Below, one piece after another: positions 32,604-40,786 of a DNA stretch of 64,000 nucleotides. The stretch is from Saccharibacillus qingshengii (GTDB lineage: Bacteria; Bacillota; Bacilli; Paenibacillales; Paenibacillaceae). The stretch lies in assembly GCF_013185195.1 (NCBI RefSeq), contig NZ_JAAZWC010000003.1, forward strand, positions 124,001 through 188,000, in the 5' to 3' direction. Positions within the stretch are counted from its first letter, which is position 1; each line of letters begins with the position of its first letter. The notes beneath the pieces were generated by a model. It did no database searches. It was not told where the DNA came from and worked only from the letters and a program-made list of their open reading frames with translations. Made by a program: the position numbers and the translations under genes.

Positions 32604-33023
32604 ATGAGAGTGGTCGGGATTCTAATCAACACGCTCAGCGTTTATTGGATCGCCATGGGGATTTGGTTCGTGCTCGATACGTGGAAGCCGGGCGTCGGAG
32701 CTTCGACCGTAACGACAGCGATCGGGTTTTCTCTGTTTTTTGTGCTGCCGGGTGTGCTGTTTCTGCTGCTTGGATCGTGGATCCTGCGCCGGGCCAAGCG
32801 CAAGCGCCTGGGGACGGTGAACGGACAGGCTGCAGGCAGCCCCATCGATCTGGTCAAGCCGGTTTCGACGAATGACATCTACCGTACGAACGCGCCGCGT
32901 CCGAAGGCCGGCGCATCGGGACTGGCCGTCGCCGTCTGTCGTGCCTGCGGAAGCCGCAAAACGATTCGCGCAGGCACCGAAACGGTATGCGATTACTGCG
33001 GAGCCGCGATCGAGCCTTCTTGA
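32604..33023 (+). CDS. Small membrane protein with C-terminal zinc ribbon, unknown function
   Basis: The 139-residue protein has two membrane helices (about 5-25 and 38-60), a basic turn RRAKRKR, a flexible linker, and a zinc-ribbon end with CRACG and CDYCG about 13 residues apart. I do not recognise a named family. The ribbon would face the cytosol next to the basic stretch. ATG 32604 has GGGGGAG 5 bases upstream. ung starts 90 bases downstream and may be cotranscribed. Confidence 0.7.
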   Translation: MRVVGILINTLSVYWIAMGIWFVLDTWKPGVGASTVTTAIGFSLFFVLPGVLFLLLGSWILRRAKRKRLGTVNGQAAGSPIDLVKPVSTNDIYRTNAPRPKAGASGLAVAVCRACGSRKTIRAGTETVCDYCGAAIEPS

Positions 33024-33113
33024 CGAACAAGCGCCGCAGAGCAAAGGCCCGAATACCCGGCGGCGAGCTTTGGTTACGCCGATCGACCGCCGCGAGGAAA
33101 GGAAGACCAAGAC

Positions 33114-33827
33114 ATGAAACCGATTTTTGCGAACGATTGGGCGGAGATTCTGCATCCCGAAATGGAGAAGCCGTATTATCTGGAACTCCGGCGCAGGCTG
33201 GCGGACGAATACCGCAGCCAAACCGTATACCCGGACATGTATCGGATCTTCAGCGCTTTTCATTTGACGGCTTTTGCCGATACGCGCGTCGTTATTTTGG
33301 GGCAGGATCCGTACCACGGACCGAATCAGGCGCACGGACTCAGCTTTTCGGTTCAGCCCGGCAGACCCGTTCCGCCCTCGCTGGACAATATTTATCGCGA
33401 ACTGCATGACGATCTGGGCTGCAAACCGGTACGGCACGGATTTCTTGAACCCTGGGCGAAACAGGGCGTTCTGCTGCTCAACCATGTATTGACCGTGCGG
33501 CGGGGCCTGGCGGCTTCGCATCAGGGCCTGGGCTGGGAGACGTTCACGGATGCGGCAATCGCGGCGATCAACAAGCGGGAACAGCCGGCCGTATTCATCT
33601 TGTGGGGACGCAGCGCCCAGGAAAAAGGAGCGTTTATCGACGCCGGCCGACATCTTGTGATTAAGTCGGCGCATCCGAGTCCGCGTTCGGCGGAACGGGG
33701 CTTTTTCGGCAGCCGTCCTTTTTCCCGCACCAATGAGTTTCTGCGTTCCCGCGGGCTGCCGGAGATCGATTGGTGTCTGCCCGATATGCCGGAAGAATTG
33801 AAGGAAGAAGGGAAAACGACGACATGA
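33114..33827 (+). CDS. ung: Uracil-DNA glycosylase
   Basis: The 237-residue family-1 UDG has the water-activating loop GQDPYHG (Asp65), the uracil-binding [19 protein letters not shown] and the DNA-intercalation loop [11 protein letters not shown]. It removes uracil from DNA to start base excision repair. Its TGA overlaps the ATG of the next gene (ATGA), so the nucleotidase is translationally coupled to it. ATG 33114 has GGAAAGGAAG upstream. Confidence 0.95.
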   Translation: MKPIFANDWAEILHPEMEKPYYLELRRRLADEYRSQTVYPDMYRIFSAFHLTAFADTRVVILGQDPYHGPNQAHGLSFSVQPGRPVPPSLDNIYRELHDDLGCKPVRHGFLEPWAKQGVLLLNHVLTVRRGLAASHQGLGWETFTDAAIAAINKREQPAVFILWGRSAQEKGAFIDAGRHLVIKSAHPSPRSAERGFFGSRPFSRTNEFLRSRGLPEIDWCLPDMPEELKEEGKTTT

Positions 33828-34534
33828 AGCCTTACCGATATCTTTTGTTCGACGCGGATGATACACTGCTCGATTTCCGCCGCTGCGAACGCGAAGCGTT
33901 GGCCGGAGCGATGAAGGAAGACGGCTGGGATACGGACTTCGACAGCTGCCTGGCGTGTTATACGGCGATTAATCGCGCTTTGTGGACCGATTACGAGCAG
34001 AACCGAATTACCCAGAATGAGCTGCGCGGCGAACGTTTCCGGCGATTGTTTGCGCAGCTGGGCGTTGACGGCGACTCGGAGGCATTTGCCTCGGCTTATC
34101 TGCGGTATTTTGCGGCCGGTTCGTTTGTGACGCCGGATGCCCGGGCGGTGTGCGACGCACTGAAGCCGGCATTCGACCTGTCGATTATCACCAACGGGGT
34201 CAGCGACGTGCAGTTCTCGCGGATCCAAGGTTCGGAGTTGAAAGCTTATTTCGATCATATCGTCGTGTCCGACGATGCGGGTTCCGCCAAGCCGGCACCG
34301 GCTATTTTCGATTATGCGTTGAAAAAGATCGGCTGCACGGACAAATCGCAGGCGCTTATTGTCGGGGATTCGCTGTCTTCGGATATCCGGGGAGGATACG
34401 AATACGGCATCGATACCTGCTGGTACAATCCCGAACGTCTGCCCAACAACAGCGGTATTGCCCCGACCTACGAGATCGCGCAGTTGACCGAACTCATCCC
34501 CCTGCTGCTGGAAGGAAACGGCCGATCGGCGTAA
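33824..34534 (+). CDS. HAD nucleotidase, YjjG/YfnB type
   Basis: The 236-residue HAD hydrolase has motif [12 protein letters not shown], motif II TNGVSD, a lysine in SAKPAPAIF and motif [15 protein letters not shown], with a helical cap between I and II. YjjG-type enzymes dephosphorylate non-canonical pyrimidine nucleotides (such as dUMP and halogenated dUMP). ATG 33824 lies in an ATGA overlap with ung, with GAAGGAAGAAGGG upstream. The pairing with uracil-DNA glycosylase supports a nucleotide-sanitation role. Confidence 0.85.
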   Translation: MKPYRYLLFDADDTLLDFRRCEREALAGAMKEDGWDTDFDSCLACYTAINRALWTDYEQNRITQNELRGERFRRLFAQLGVDGDSEAFASAYLRYFAAGSFVTPDARAVCDALKPAFDLSIITNGVSDVQFSRIQGSELKAYFDHIVVSDDAGSAKPAPAIFDYALKKIGCTDKSQALIVGDSLSSDIRGGYEYGIDTCWYNPERLPNNSGIAPTYEIAQLTELIPLLLEGNGRSA

Positions 34535-34707
34535 AGGATCAACGTTCAAGCACCCGGTAATGATGGCGCGCCGCAGCGCTTTTTGGCAATGCGGCCGCCG
34601 CCGGCGAAAATTGTTGGAGGATTCCCTTTCTTTTTGACTCTTGAAAACGCTACAATTAAACTTGGAATGTGACCATTTTGTGATAGCGATGAAGGAGGAG
34701 ACGGATT

Positions 34708-36087
34708 TTGGATTATCGGATCGAAAAAGACACGCTTGGTGAAATGAAAGTGCCCGTAAGCAAGATGTGGGGGGCACAGACGCAGCGCAGTAAAGAAAAC
34801 TTTCCGATCGGCCAGGAGAAGATGCCTTCCGAAGTCATCCGCGCCTTCGCCATCTTGAAAAAATCGGCAGCGCTTGCGAACCGTGATCTGGGCAAGTTGT
34901 CGGAAAACAAAGCCGGAGCGATTGCCCAGGCGGCCGACGAGATCCTGGAAGGCCTGCTGGACGAACATTTCCCGCTGGTGGTCTGGCAGACGGGCAGCGG
35001 CACGCAGTCCAATATGAACGTCAACGAAGTGATCGCCTACCGCGGCAACCAGCTGCTCGAAGGCAAAGGCGGTACCGACGAGCGTCTTCATCCGAACGAC
35101 GATGTCAATATGTCGCAGAGTTCCAACGACACGTTCCCGACCGCGCTGCACGTAGCCGGCGTCACGGCTGTCGAGGACAAACTGCTGCCGGCGATCGCGG
35201 TACTCAAAGCGACCTTCGACGAGAAAGTGGAAGCTTTCAAAGACGTGATCAAGATCGGACGAACGCATCTGATGGACGCGACTCCGCTGACGCTCGGCCA
35301 GGAAATCAGCGGCTGGTCCGCGATGCTTGCGAAAAGCGGCACGATGATCAAGGAAAGCGTGCAGCATATGAAGGAGCTTGCGATCGGCGGCACGGCGGTT
35401 GGCACCGGCATCAATGCGCATCCGGAATTCGGCGACCGCGCGGCGGCGTACATTTCGCAGTTTACGCAGGCTAAATTCACTTCGGCCCGGAACAAATTCC
35501 ATGCGCTTACGAGCCACGACGAAGCGGTGTATACGCACGGTGCGATCAAGGCGCTGGCGGCCGATCTGATGAAGATCGCCAACGATGTGCGCTGGTTGGC
35601 CAGCGGACCGCGCAGCGGTCTCGGCGAGATCCGGATTCCGGAGAACGAGCCGGGCAGCTCGATCATGCCGGGCAAAGTCAATCCGACCCAACCGGAAGCG
35701 ATTACGATGGTTGTCGCCCAGGTGTTCGGCAACGACACGACCATCGGCTTCGCCGCCAGTCAGGGCAACTTCGAACTGAACGTGTTCAAGCCGGTCCTGA
35801 TCTACAATTTCCTGCAGTCCGTCAACCTGCTGGCCGATTCCATGCTCGCGTTCAACGACAAATGCGCCGTGGGCATCGAAGCCAATCTCGACCAGATTCA
35901 GCACAACCTCGGCAATTCGCTGATGCTCGTCACGTCGCTTAATCCGCATATCGGGTACGAGAACGCGGCGAAGATTGCGAAGAAGGCCCACGCCGAAGGA
36001 ACATCGCTGAAAGAAGCGGCTTTGTCGACAGGTCTGCTGACCGAAGAAGAATTCGACCGTTACGTCGATCCGAAAAAAATGATTTGA
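34708..36087 (+). CDS. fumC: Fumarate hydratase, class II
   Basis: The 459-residue protein starts [16 protein letters not shown] and has the superfamily signature [16 protein letters not shown], along with [11 protein letters not shown] and [16 protein letters not shown]. It interconverts fumarate and malate in the TCA cycle and is iron-independent. TTG 34708 is the start, with GAAGGAGGA 8 bases upstream; no closer ATG fits. The next gene (DinB-like) starts 14 bases after the stop. Confidence 0.95.
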   Translation: MDYRIEKDTLGEMKVPVSKMWGAQTQRSKENFPIGQEKMPSEVIRAFAILKKSAALANRDLGKLSENKAGAIAQAADEILEGLLDEHFPLVVWQTGSGTQSNMNVNEVIAYRGNQLLEGKGGTDERLHPNDDVNMSQSSNDTFPTALHVAGVTAVEDKLLPAIAVLKATFDEKVEAFKDVIKIGRTHLMDATPLTLGQEISGWSAMLAKSGTMIKESVQHMKELAIGGTAVGTGINAHPEFGDRAAAYISQFTQAKFTSARNKFHALTSHDEAVYTHGAIKALAADLMKIANDVRWLASGPRSGLGEIRIPENEPGSSIMPGKVNPTQPEAITMVVAQVFGNDTTIGFAASQGNFELNVFKPVLIYNFLQSVNLLADSMLAFNDKCAVGIEANLDQIQHNLGNSLMLVTSLNPHIGYENAAKIAKKAHAEGTSLKEAALSTGLLTEEEFDRYVDPKKMI

Positions 36088-36101
36088 TCGGAGGCCTGGA
36101 G

Positions 36102-36662
36102 ATGACCGAACCTTTCCCGAGTGAAGCCGAACTGGAGCCTATTCGTTATCCGGTCGGAAGACCCGCAGAGATCGACACGTTCGAACCCGGGCAGCTTGAA
36201 GCCTGGATCGAAGAAATCCGGCGTCTGCCGGATCGGCTGGAAGCGGCGATCGAAGGCTTGAGCGAGCAGCAGCTCAATACGCCGTACCGCCCTGGCGGTT
36301 GGACCGTCAAGCAGGTGGTGCACCATTTGGCGGACAGCCATATGAACGCCTATATGCGGCTCAAGCTTGCGCTAAGCGAAGAGAAGCCGACCGTCAAACC
36401 TTACGAAGAACAAATTTGGGCGGAGCAGCCCGATGCCTCCGGTCTCGCCGTCGGCGCGTCCCTGCTGATTCTGCGCGGACTGCATACCCGCTGGACGTTC
36501 CTGCTCGAGTCGCTGACGCCCGAGCAGTGGAACCGGAGCTTCTACCATCCCCAATCGGAGAAATGGACTCCGCTTGGCGTACAGACCGAACATTATGCCT
36601 GGCACGGCCGGCACCATACGGCGCAGATCGTTTCGCTGGTCGAACGCTCGGGCTGGCGCTGA
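36102..36662 (+). CDS. DinB/YfiT-type metal-dependent putative hydrolase or bacillithiol transferase
   Basis: The 186-residue four-helix protein has the YfiT features: RYPVGRP at the N-terminus, HHLADSHMNAY and HYAWHGRHHTAQI, giving three histidine metal ligands. YfiT/BstA relatives are bacillithiol S-transferases or unassigned hydrolases. ATG 36102 is chosen because GGAGG lies 7 bases upstream; the longer frame overlaps fumC. It is probably cotranscribed with fumC and ended by the 36.7 kb terminator. Confidence 0.82.
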   Translation: MTEPFPSEAELEPIRYPVGRPAEIDTFEPGQLEAWIEEIRRLPDRLEAAIEGLSEQQLNTPYRPGGWTVKQVVHHLADSHMNAYMRLKLALSEEKPTVKPYEEQIWAEQPDASGLAVGASLLILRGLHTRWTFLLESLTPEQWNRSFYHPQSEKWTPLGVQTEHYAWHGRHHTAQIVSLVERSGWR

Positions 36663-36726
36663 CCGTTCGGACCGTCAGAACATCCTTATAAGCCCGCATC
36701 CCGAAGCCGCATAAACCGGCAGACAA

Positions 36727-36775
36727 AAAAGGACTTCAGAACTTTCCGCATCCGGAAAGTCTGAGGTCCTTTTTG
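36727..36775 (+). terminator. Intrinsic terminator of fumC-yfiT
   Basis: A long stem AAAGGACTTCAGAACTTTCCG/CGGAAAGTCTGAGGTCCTTT with two mismatches and a CATC loop, then TTTTT. Confidence 0.85.
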
Positions 36776-36841
36776 ATAGGATTGGTGTCCAAGACCCGCC
36801 GCTTCGTAGAGCCTATACGGGTGCTTCGGGGCGGCCGATTC

Positions 36842-37915
36842 TTAAGGCTGAAGGGGCACCGGAATGGATTCGATCACGGAATTTTCGCCGAACAGCCGGT
36901 CGAACGAGACCAGGCCGAATCCGTACTGGCTGTCTTGCCCGGCTGTACCCAGATCCTGGGCGCTTTGCTGAAGGGCTTCGAGGATCTGATCTTCGCCGAG
37001 ATCCGGGTAAGCCTGCTTCAATACGGCGACCATGCCGCTGACAAAAGGAGCCGCCGCGGATGTGCCTTCGCCGATTTTATATTTGCCCGACATACTCAGG
37101 CTGACGATACCGACGCCGGGAGCCGCCAGGTCGACACCGCTGCCGGTTCCGGAGAATCCTGCCCGGTTCAGCCCGGAATCCACGGCCGCAACGGTGATCG
37201 TTTCCGACGATTTGGCAGGGAAAGCCAGCGTATCGCCGCTTCCGTCCGGCAGCCCCGAGTTGCCGGCGGCCACGATGACGGTGATGCCCGCATCGGCCGC
37301 TTGATCGAGCAGACGCTGCACGGTGTCCGACTGCTGCGGGAAAGACAGGGAAAGATTGATAACGTCCATCTGCTGACCGATCGCCCACTCCAGCCCTGCA
37401 GCAAGTGACTCGACCGACCCGTTGCCCGCTTTGTCCATCACTTTGACGGCGTACAGCGAAGCGTCCGGGGCAATGCCGGAGTAAGCTTTGTTCTTGGCTC
37501 CGATAATGCCCGCTACGAATGTGCCGTGTCCGTTGTCGTCTTCGTAGGAAGAGACGCCTTCGACCGTAGAGATCCCGCCGGCAATCGCAAGTCCCGACCG
37601 GCTGGAGATCCCTGTGTCGAGAATCGCGATCTTGATTCCCGCGCCGGTGTAACCGGCCTTCCGGGCAGCCGAAGTATCGATTGCAGCATACCCCCACGAA
37701 CCTTGTTTGATCCTGGAAGTCGGAGAAGCCGACGAAGACGGATCGGATACGGTGCTTTGGATCCGGCCGGCAGCGGCGGATGTCGAAATTTCAACGTTCG
37801 CTGCCGCGGAGAACGGCTGTATAGGTGTCAGCAGAGAAAAACCGAGCAGTCCCAGCAAGGAAACAGCCGCTATAATGAAAAAAGTGAACATTTTCTTGGC
37901 GTGGGATGGGTACAT
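36842..37915 (-). CDS. Subtilisin-like serine peptidase (S8), secreted or membrane-anchored
   Basis: The 357-residue protein has an N-terminal hydrophobic helix (about 9-30, a signal peptide or anchor), a low-complexity Ser/Thr/Ala stretch, then an S8 domain with Asp100 (ILDTG), His130 (NGHGTFVAG), oxyanion Asn219 (AAGNSG) and Ser286 (GTSAAAPFVSG). There is no recognisable I9 propeptide, which is unusual for an exported subtilase. AAGGAG precedes ATG 37915 on the minus strand. It stands alone; the substrate is unknown. Confidence 0.9.
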   Translation of the reverse strand: MYPSHAKKMFTFFIIAAVSLLGLLGFSLLTPIQPFSAAANVEISTSAAAGRIQSTVSDPSSSASPTSRIKQGSWGYAAIDTSAARKAGYTGAGIKIAILDTGISSRSGLAIAGGISTVEGVSSYEDDNGHGTFVAGIIGAKNKAYSGIAPDASLYAVKVMDKAGNGSVESLAAGLEWAIGQQMDVINLSLSFPQQSDTVQRLLDQAADAGITVIVAAGNSGLPDGSGDTLAFPAKSSETITVAAVDSGLNRAGFSGTGSGVDLAAPGVGIVSLSMSGKYKIGEGTSAAAPFVSGMVAVLKQAYPDLGEDQILEALQQSAQDLGTAGQDSQYGFGLVSFDRLFGENSVIESIPVPLQP

Positions 37916-38019
37916 GGCTCGTGATTCTCCTTTTAGTTACAATTTTCGACTTTATTTACTCTTTATTATCGGAAAAATGTCGATTCCCGAAGAGGATTTT
38001 ATACAGAATTAGAGAAAAT

Positions 38020-38039
38020 ATTTAATTTTTCAATTAAAT
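38020..38039. promoter_or_regulatory. AT-rich perfect inverted repeat
   Basis: ATTTAATT-TTTC-AATTAAAT lies between the divergent subtilase and rpiA genes. It could be an operator, or a weak hairpin; no matching regulator is known to me. Confidence 0.35.
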
Positions 38040-38183
38040 TCGACAAAAATTGCGGTTGCTTCTGATACGAAGCAAACAAGCTTTCGGATCACAACAAAAA
38101 AGGCTGTTTCGACAAAAACATTTGCTTTACAATGAACGGGGAGACTTTTTCCAAAAATGGCGAATCGGAACGGAGTGGTGGAG

Positions 38184-38861
38184 ATGAATACGAAGAAATT
38201 GGCTGCCGAACGGGCGGTAGAAGCGATAGAAGACGGAATGACGGTTGGACTCGGAACGGGGTCGACGGCTTATTACGCGATCGAGAAGCTGGGCGAACGG
38301 GTGCGGGAAGGCCTGACCATCCGCGCGGTCGCGACTTCCAAACGGTCGGAAGAACAGGCGATTGCGCTGGGGATTCCGATTGTGCCGTTTGCGGAGGTCG
38401 GAAGAATCGATATCACGATCGACGGAGCGGACGAGGTGGACCGGTCGCTTCAACTGATCAAGGGCGGAGGCGGCGCGCTGCTGCGCGAGAAGATCGTGGC
38501 GGCTCGAAGCGACAAAATGTTCGTCATTGTCGGCGAAGACAAGCGGGTCGATACGCTTGGCGCGTTCCCTCTGCCGGTCGAGATCGTGCCTTTTGCCCAT
38601 GAATGGACACTGGATGCGCTTCGCTCCCTGGGATTGAAGCCGGAACTGCGGATGGCGGACGGGGAAATTTACGTGACCGACAACGGCAATTACATTGCGG
38701 ACTGCGGCGGCGTTCCGATTACCGATCCGGCTGCGCTGCACGCGAGCCTCAATGCGATTGCGGGCGTGGTCGAAAACGGATTGTTCGTCGATATGGCGCA
38801 TACGGTGATCGTAGGCCGTGCAGACGGAAGCATCGACACGATAAGCCGCTCTTCCCTATGA
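38184..38861 (+). CDS. rpiA: Ribose-5-phosphate isomerase A
   Basis: The 225-residue protein has the RpiA signatures GLGTGSTAYYAIEKLG, DGADEVD with the catalytic aspartates, KGGGGALLREKIVA and DNGNYIADC. It converts ribose 5-phosphate to ribulose 5-phosphate. ATG 38184 (MNTKKLAAE) is preferred over the frame's earlier ATG because CGGAG lies 8 bases upstream. Its stop overlaps the start of the GNAT gene as ATGA. Confidence 0.93.
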   Translation: MNTKKLAAERAVEAIEDGMTVGLGTGSTAYYAIEKLGERVREGLTIRAVATSKRSEEQAIALGIPIVPFAEVGRIDITIDGADEVDRSLQLIKGGGGALLREKIVAARSDKMFVIVGEDKRVDTLGAFPLPVEIVPFAHEWTLDALRSLGLKPELRMADGEIYVTDNGNYIADCGGVPITDPAALHASLNAIAGVVENGLFVDMAHTVIVGRADGSIDTISRSSL

Positions 38862-39499
38862 ACAGACCAAACGAAACAACATCCAACGCTTCGAAGCCGG
38901 TACAGGCAAACGGCGGACAAACGATTCTGGAAGGGAAGCAGGTTCGCCTGCGTTCGGTGGTCCCTGCGGATTACCGCGAACTGTATGATCTCCACTATGC
39001 GGATACCGATCGGGAATGGGCCGAATGGGATGCTCCCTATTACAAAGCGGAAGAAACGCAGGAGACTTTTGAAGAATTTGTACAGGGGTACGAGAAACAG
39101 CGCGCGCGAAATCTGCCGTGGGAACGCCGTCTGCTGGTCGAAACCCGGGAAGGCCTGATGCTTGGCGTTATTACTTCTTATTGGGAACACGAACCTTCCA
39201 ATTGGCTGGAAACGGGGATTCTGCTGTACCGATCCGGCACCTGGGGGAGGGGCTGTGGAACGGAGGCGCTGCGGCTGTATGTGGCTTATCTGTTCGAACG
39301 CCTCGACGTACCGAGGGTCGGCATCACGACCTGGTCGGGCAACGAGCGGATGATGCGCGCTGCGGCAAGAATCGGCATGCAGATCGAAGGAAGAATGCGC
39401 CGCTGCCGGATCGTGCGAGGAGAGCTGTACGATTCCATACGGATGGGCGTGCTGCGCGAAGAATGGGAAGCTTTATACGGATCTGCAGCCGATCGATAA
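38858..39499 (+). CDS. GNAT family N-acetyltransferase (RimJ/RimL type)
   Basis: The 213-residue protein has a 30-residue disordered start, then a GNAT domain: VRLRSVVPADYRELYDLHYAD, ETGILLYRSGTWGRGCGTEAL (acetyl-CoA loop) and ARIGMQIEGRMRRCRIVRGELYDSIRMGVLR, the pattern of RimJ/RimL protein or polyamine acetyltransferases. ATG 38858 overlaps the rpiA stop, so translation is coupled. The acceptor is unknown. Confidence 0.85.
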   Translation: MNRPNETTSNASKPVQANGGQTILEGKQVRLRSVVPADYRELYDLHYADTDREWAEWDAPYYKAEETQETFEEFVQGYEKQRARNLPWERRLLVETREGLMLGVITSYWEHEPSNWLETGILLYRSGTWGRGCGTEALRLYVAYLFERLDVPRVGITTWSGNERMMRAAARIGMQIEGRMRRCRIVRGELYDSIRMGVLREEWEALYGSAADR

Positions 39500-39596
39500 T
39501 CGTTTGTCAAGTTGCGTATCTTTTCTGGGTATGGGAAGATGGACCCGAGGTTTTAACGGGGGATCGACGGACATACAAACCGGGAGGGATACGCGA

Positions 39597-39659
39597 ATGA
39601 CCCATCAAGATCAAAATCTGTCGGCGTTTCCTCCCGCTGAAGCGGGGGTGTCGAAATGA
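39597..39659 (+). CDS. 20-residue upstream ORF coupled to the B12-binding protein
   Basis: ATG 39597 has a strong SD, GGGAGGG, 8 bases upstream and reads MTHQDQNLSAFPPAEAGVSK before a TGA that overlaps the next gene's ATG (ATGA at 39656-39659). The downstream gene's own SD-like GGGGGTG lies inside a small hairpin (CCCGCT/AGCGGG), so translating this ORF could open that site. It may be a leader peptide rather than a functional protein. Confidence 0.5.
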   Translation: MTHQDQNLSAFPPAEAGVSK

Positions 39660-40786
39660 CGCTGCGACAAGGAAAAATGCTGCTGGACGAAATAGAAGGG
39701 CTTGCACTTGAAGTCACGGAGCACCAATACAAGATTCAACCGGATCTGATGCAGCGCTACGGGAAGCCGGGATTCGAGAAGTCCCGCCGCGATACGGTCT
39801 ATACGCTGCATTATTTGGCCGAGAGCGTACGGATGGACAGCCCTTCCCTGTTCGTGCATTATGTCGGGTGGCTCAAACAGCTGCTGGCGGGATACGGCTT
39901 GACCGAAGCCGATATCCGGACAAAGCTCGAGCTGATTCTTGACCGGGTAAGAGCTTCCGAGAAAGACGAATGGACAGACCGCACGATCCGGATTCTTAAT
40001 AGGGGTATCGCACGAACGGTCGAAGCGGGCGAAGTGCCTTCTTTTCTGAACAAAGAGCACTCGCTGGGAGCGGAAAGCCGGATGTATCTGGATGCGCTGC
40101 TGAGCGGCGACCGCGTGGGCGCCAATACGCTGATCGACCAACTGATCGAACGGGGAGAAACGATCCGGGATATTTACCGGTATATTTTCCAGGCGTCCCA
40201 GTACGAAGTGGGACGTTTGTGGCAGACCCAGCAGATCAGCGTGGGCGATGAACATTACTGCACGGCCGCCACGCAGGGAACGATGTCGAGGCTGTATGCA
40301 CGCTGGCTGGGCACCGAACGCCAGAGCCGCAAAGGTACGCTCGTATCGGCCTGCGTGGGCGGAGAAAAGCACGAAATCGGACTTCGGATGCTGACCGACG
40401 TATTCGAGATGGAAGGGTGGGATACCCACTATCTCGGGACAAGTATCGACGAAGACAAACTGATGGATCTGATCGCACAGCGAAAAGCGGATATCGTGGC
40501 GCTGTCGGCCACCATGACGTTTCATGTGCGTCTAATGAAGAAACTGATCGCGAATCTGCGCGCCGACGAACGGACGGCCGATGCGCTCATTATGGTAGGA
40601 GGTCTTCCTTTCAACGTCGACCCTTTGTTGTGGCAGCGCGTAGGAGCAGACGGATATGCTCCGGACGCCGAAGGAGCGCTTGCCGAAGCCGAGCGCCTGA
40701 CCGCAAACCGCAGACGCCGGGAAAGAGTGCGGGGTCAGACGGGCACGGCTGCGGAGGAAGAAGGAGGACAGGGGCTTGGAAGCTGA
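39656..40786 (+). CDS. Cobalamin-binding photoreceptor-like protein (Wx9EH type)
   Basis: Of 376 residues, 1-130 form a helical N-terminal region, about 135-215 a four-helix B12-cap bundle with Trp189-x9-Glu199-His200, and about 225-345 a B12-binding Rossmann domain with ExHxxG (Glu237, His239, Gly242; His239 is the lower axial ligand), SAT and MVGGLPF. Wx9EH plus ExHxxG is the signature of adenosylcobalamin light sensors such as CarH, here without the MerR DNA-binding domain. The residue after Trp189 is Gln rather than the His of Thermus CarH. The last 11 bases overlap the hybrid kinase gene. Confidence 0.88.
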   Translation: MTLRQGKMLLDEIEGLALEVTEHQYKIQPDLMQRYGKPGFEKSRRDTVYTLHYLAESVRMDSPSLFVHYVGWLKQLLAGYGLTEADIRTKLELILDRVRASEKDEWTDRTIRILNRGIARTVEAGEVPSFLNKEHSLGAESRMYLDALLSGDRVGANTLIDQLIERGETIRDIYRYIFQASQYEVGRLWQTQQISVGDEHYCTAATQGTMSRLYARWLGTERQSRKGTLVSACVGGEKHEIGLRMLTDVFEMEGWDTHYLGTSIDEDKLMDLIAQRKADIVALSATMTFHVRLMKKLIANLRADERTADALIMVGGLPFNVDPLLWQRVGADGYAPDAEGALAEAERLTANRRRRERVRGQTGTAAEEEGGQGLGS

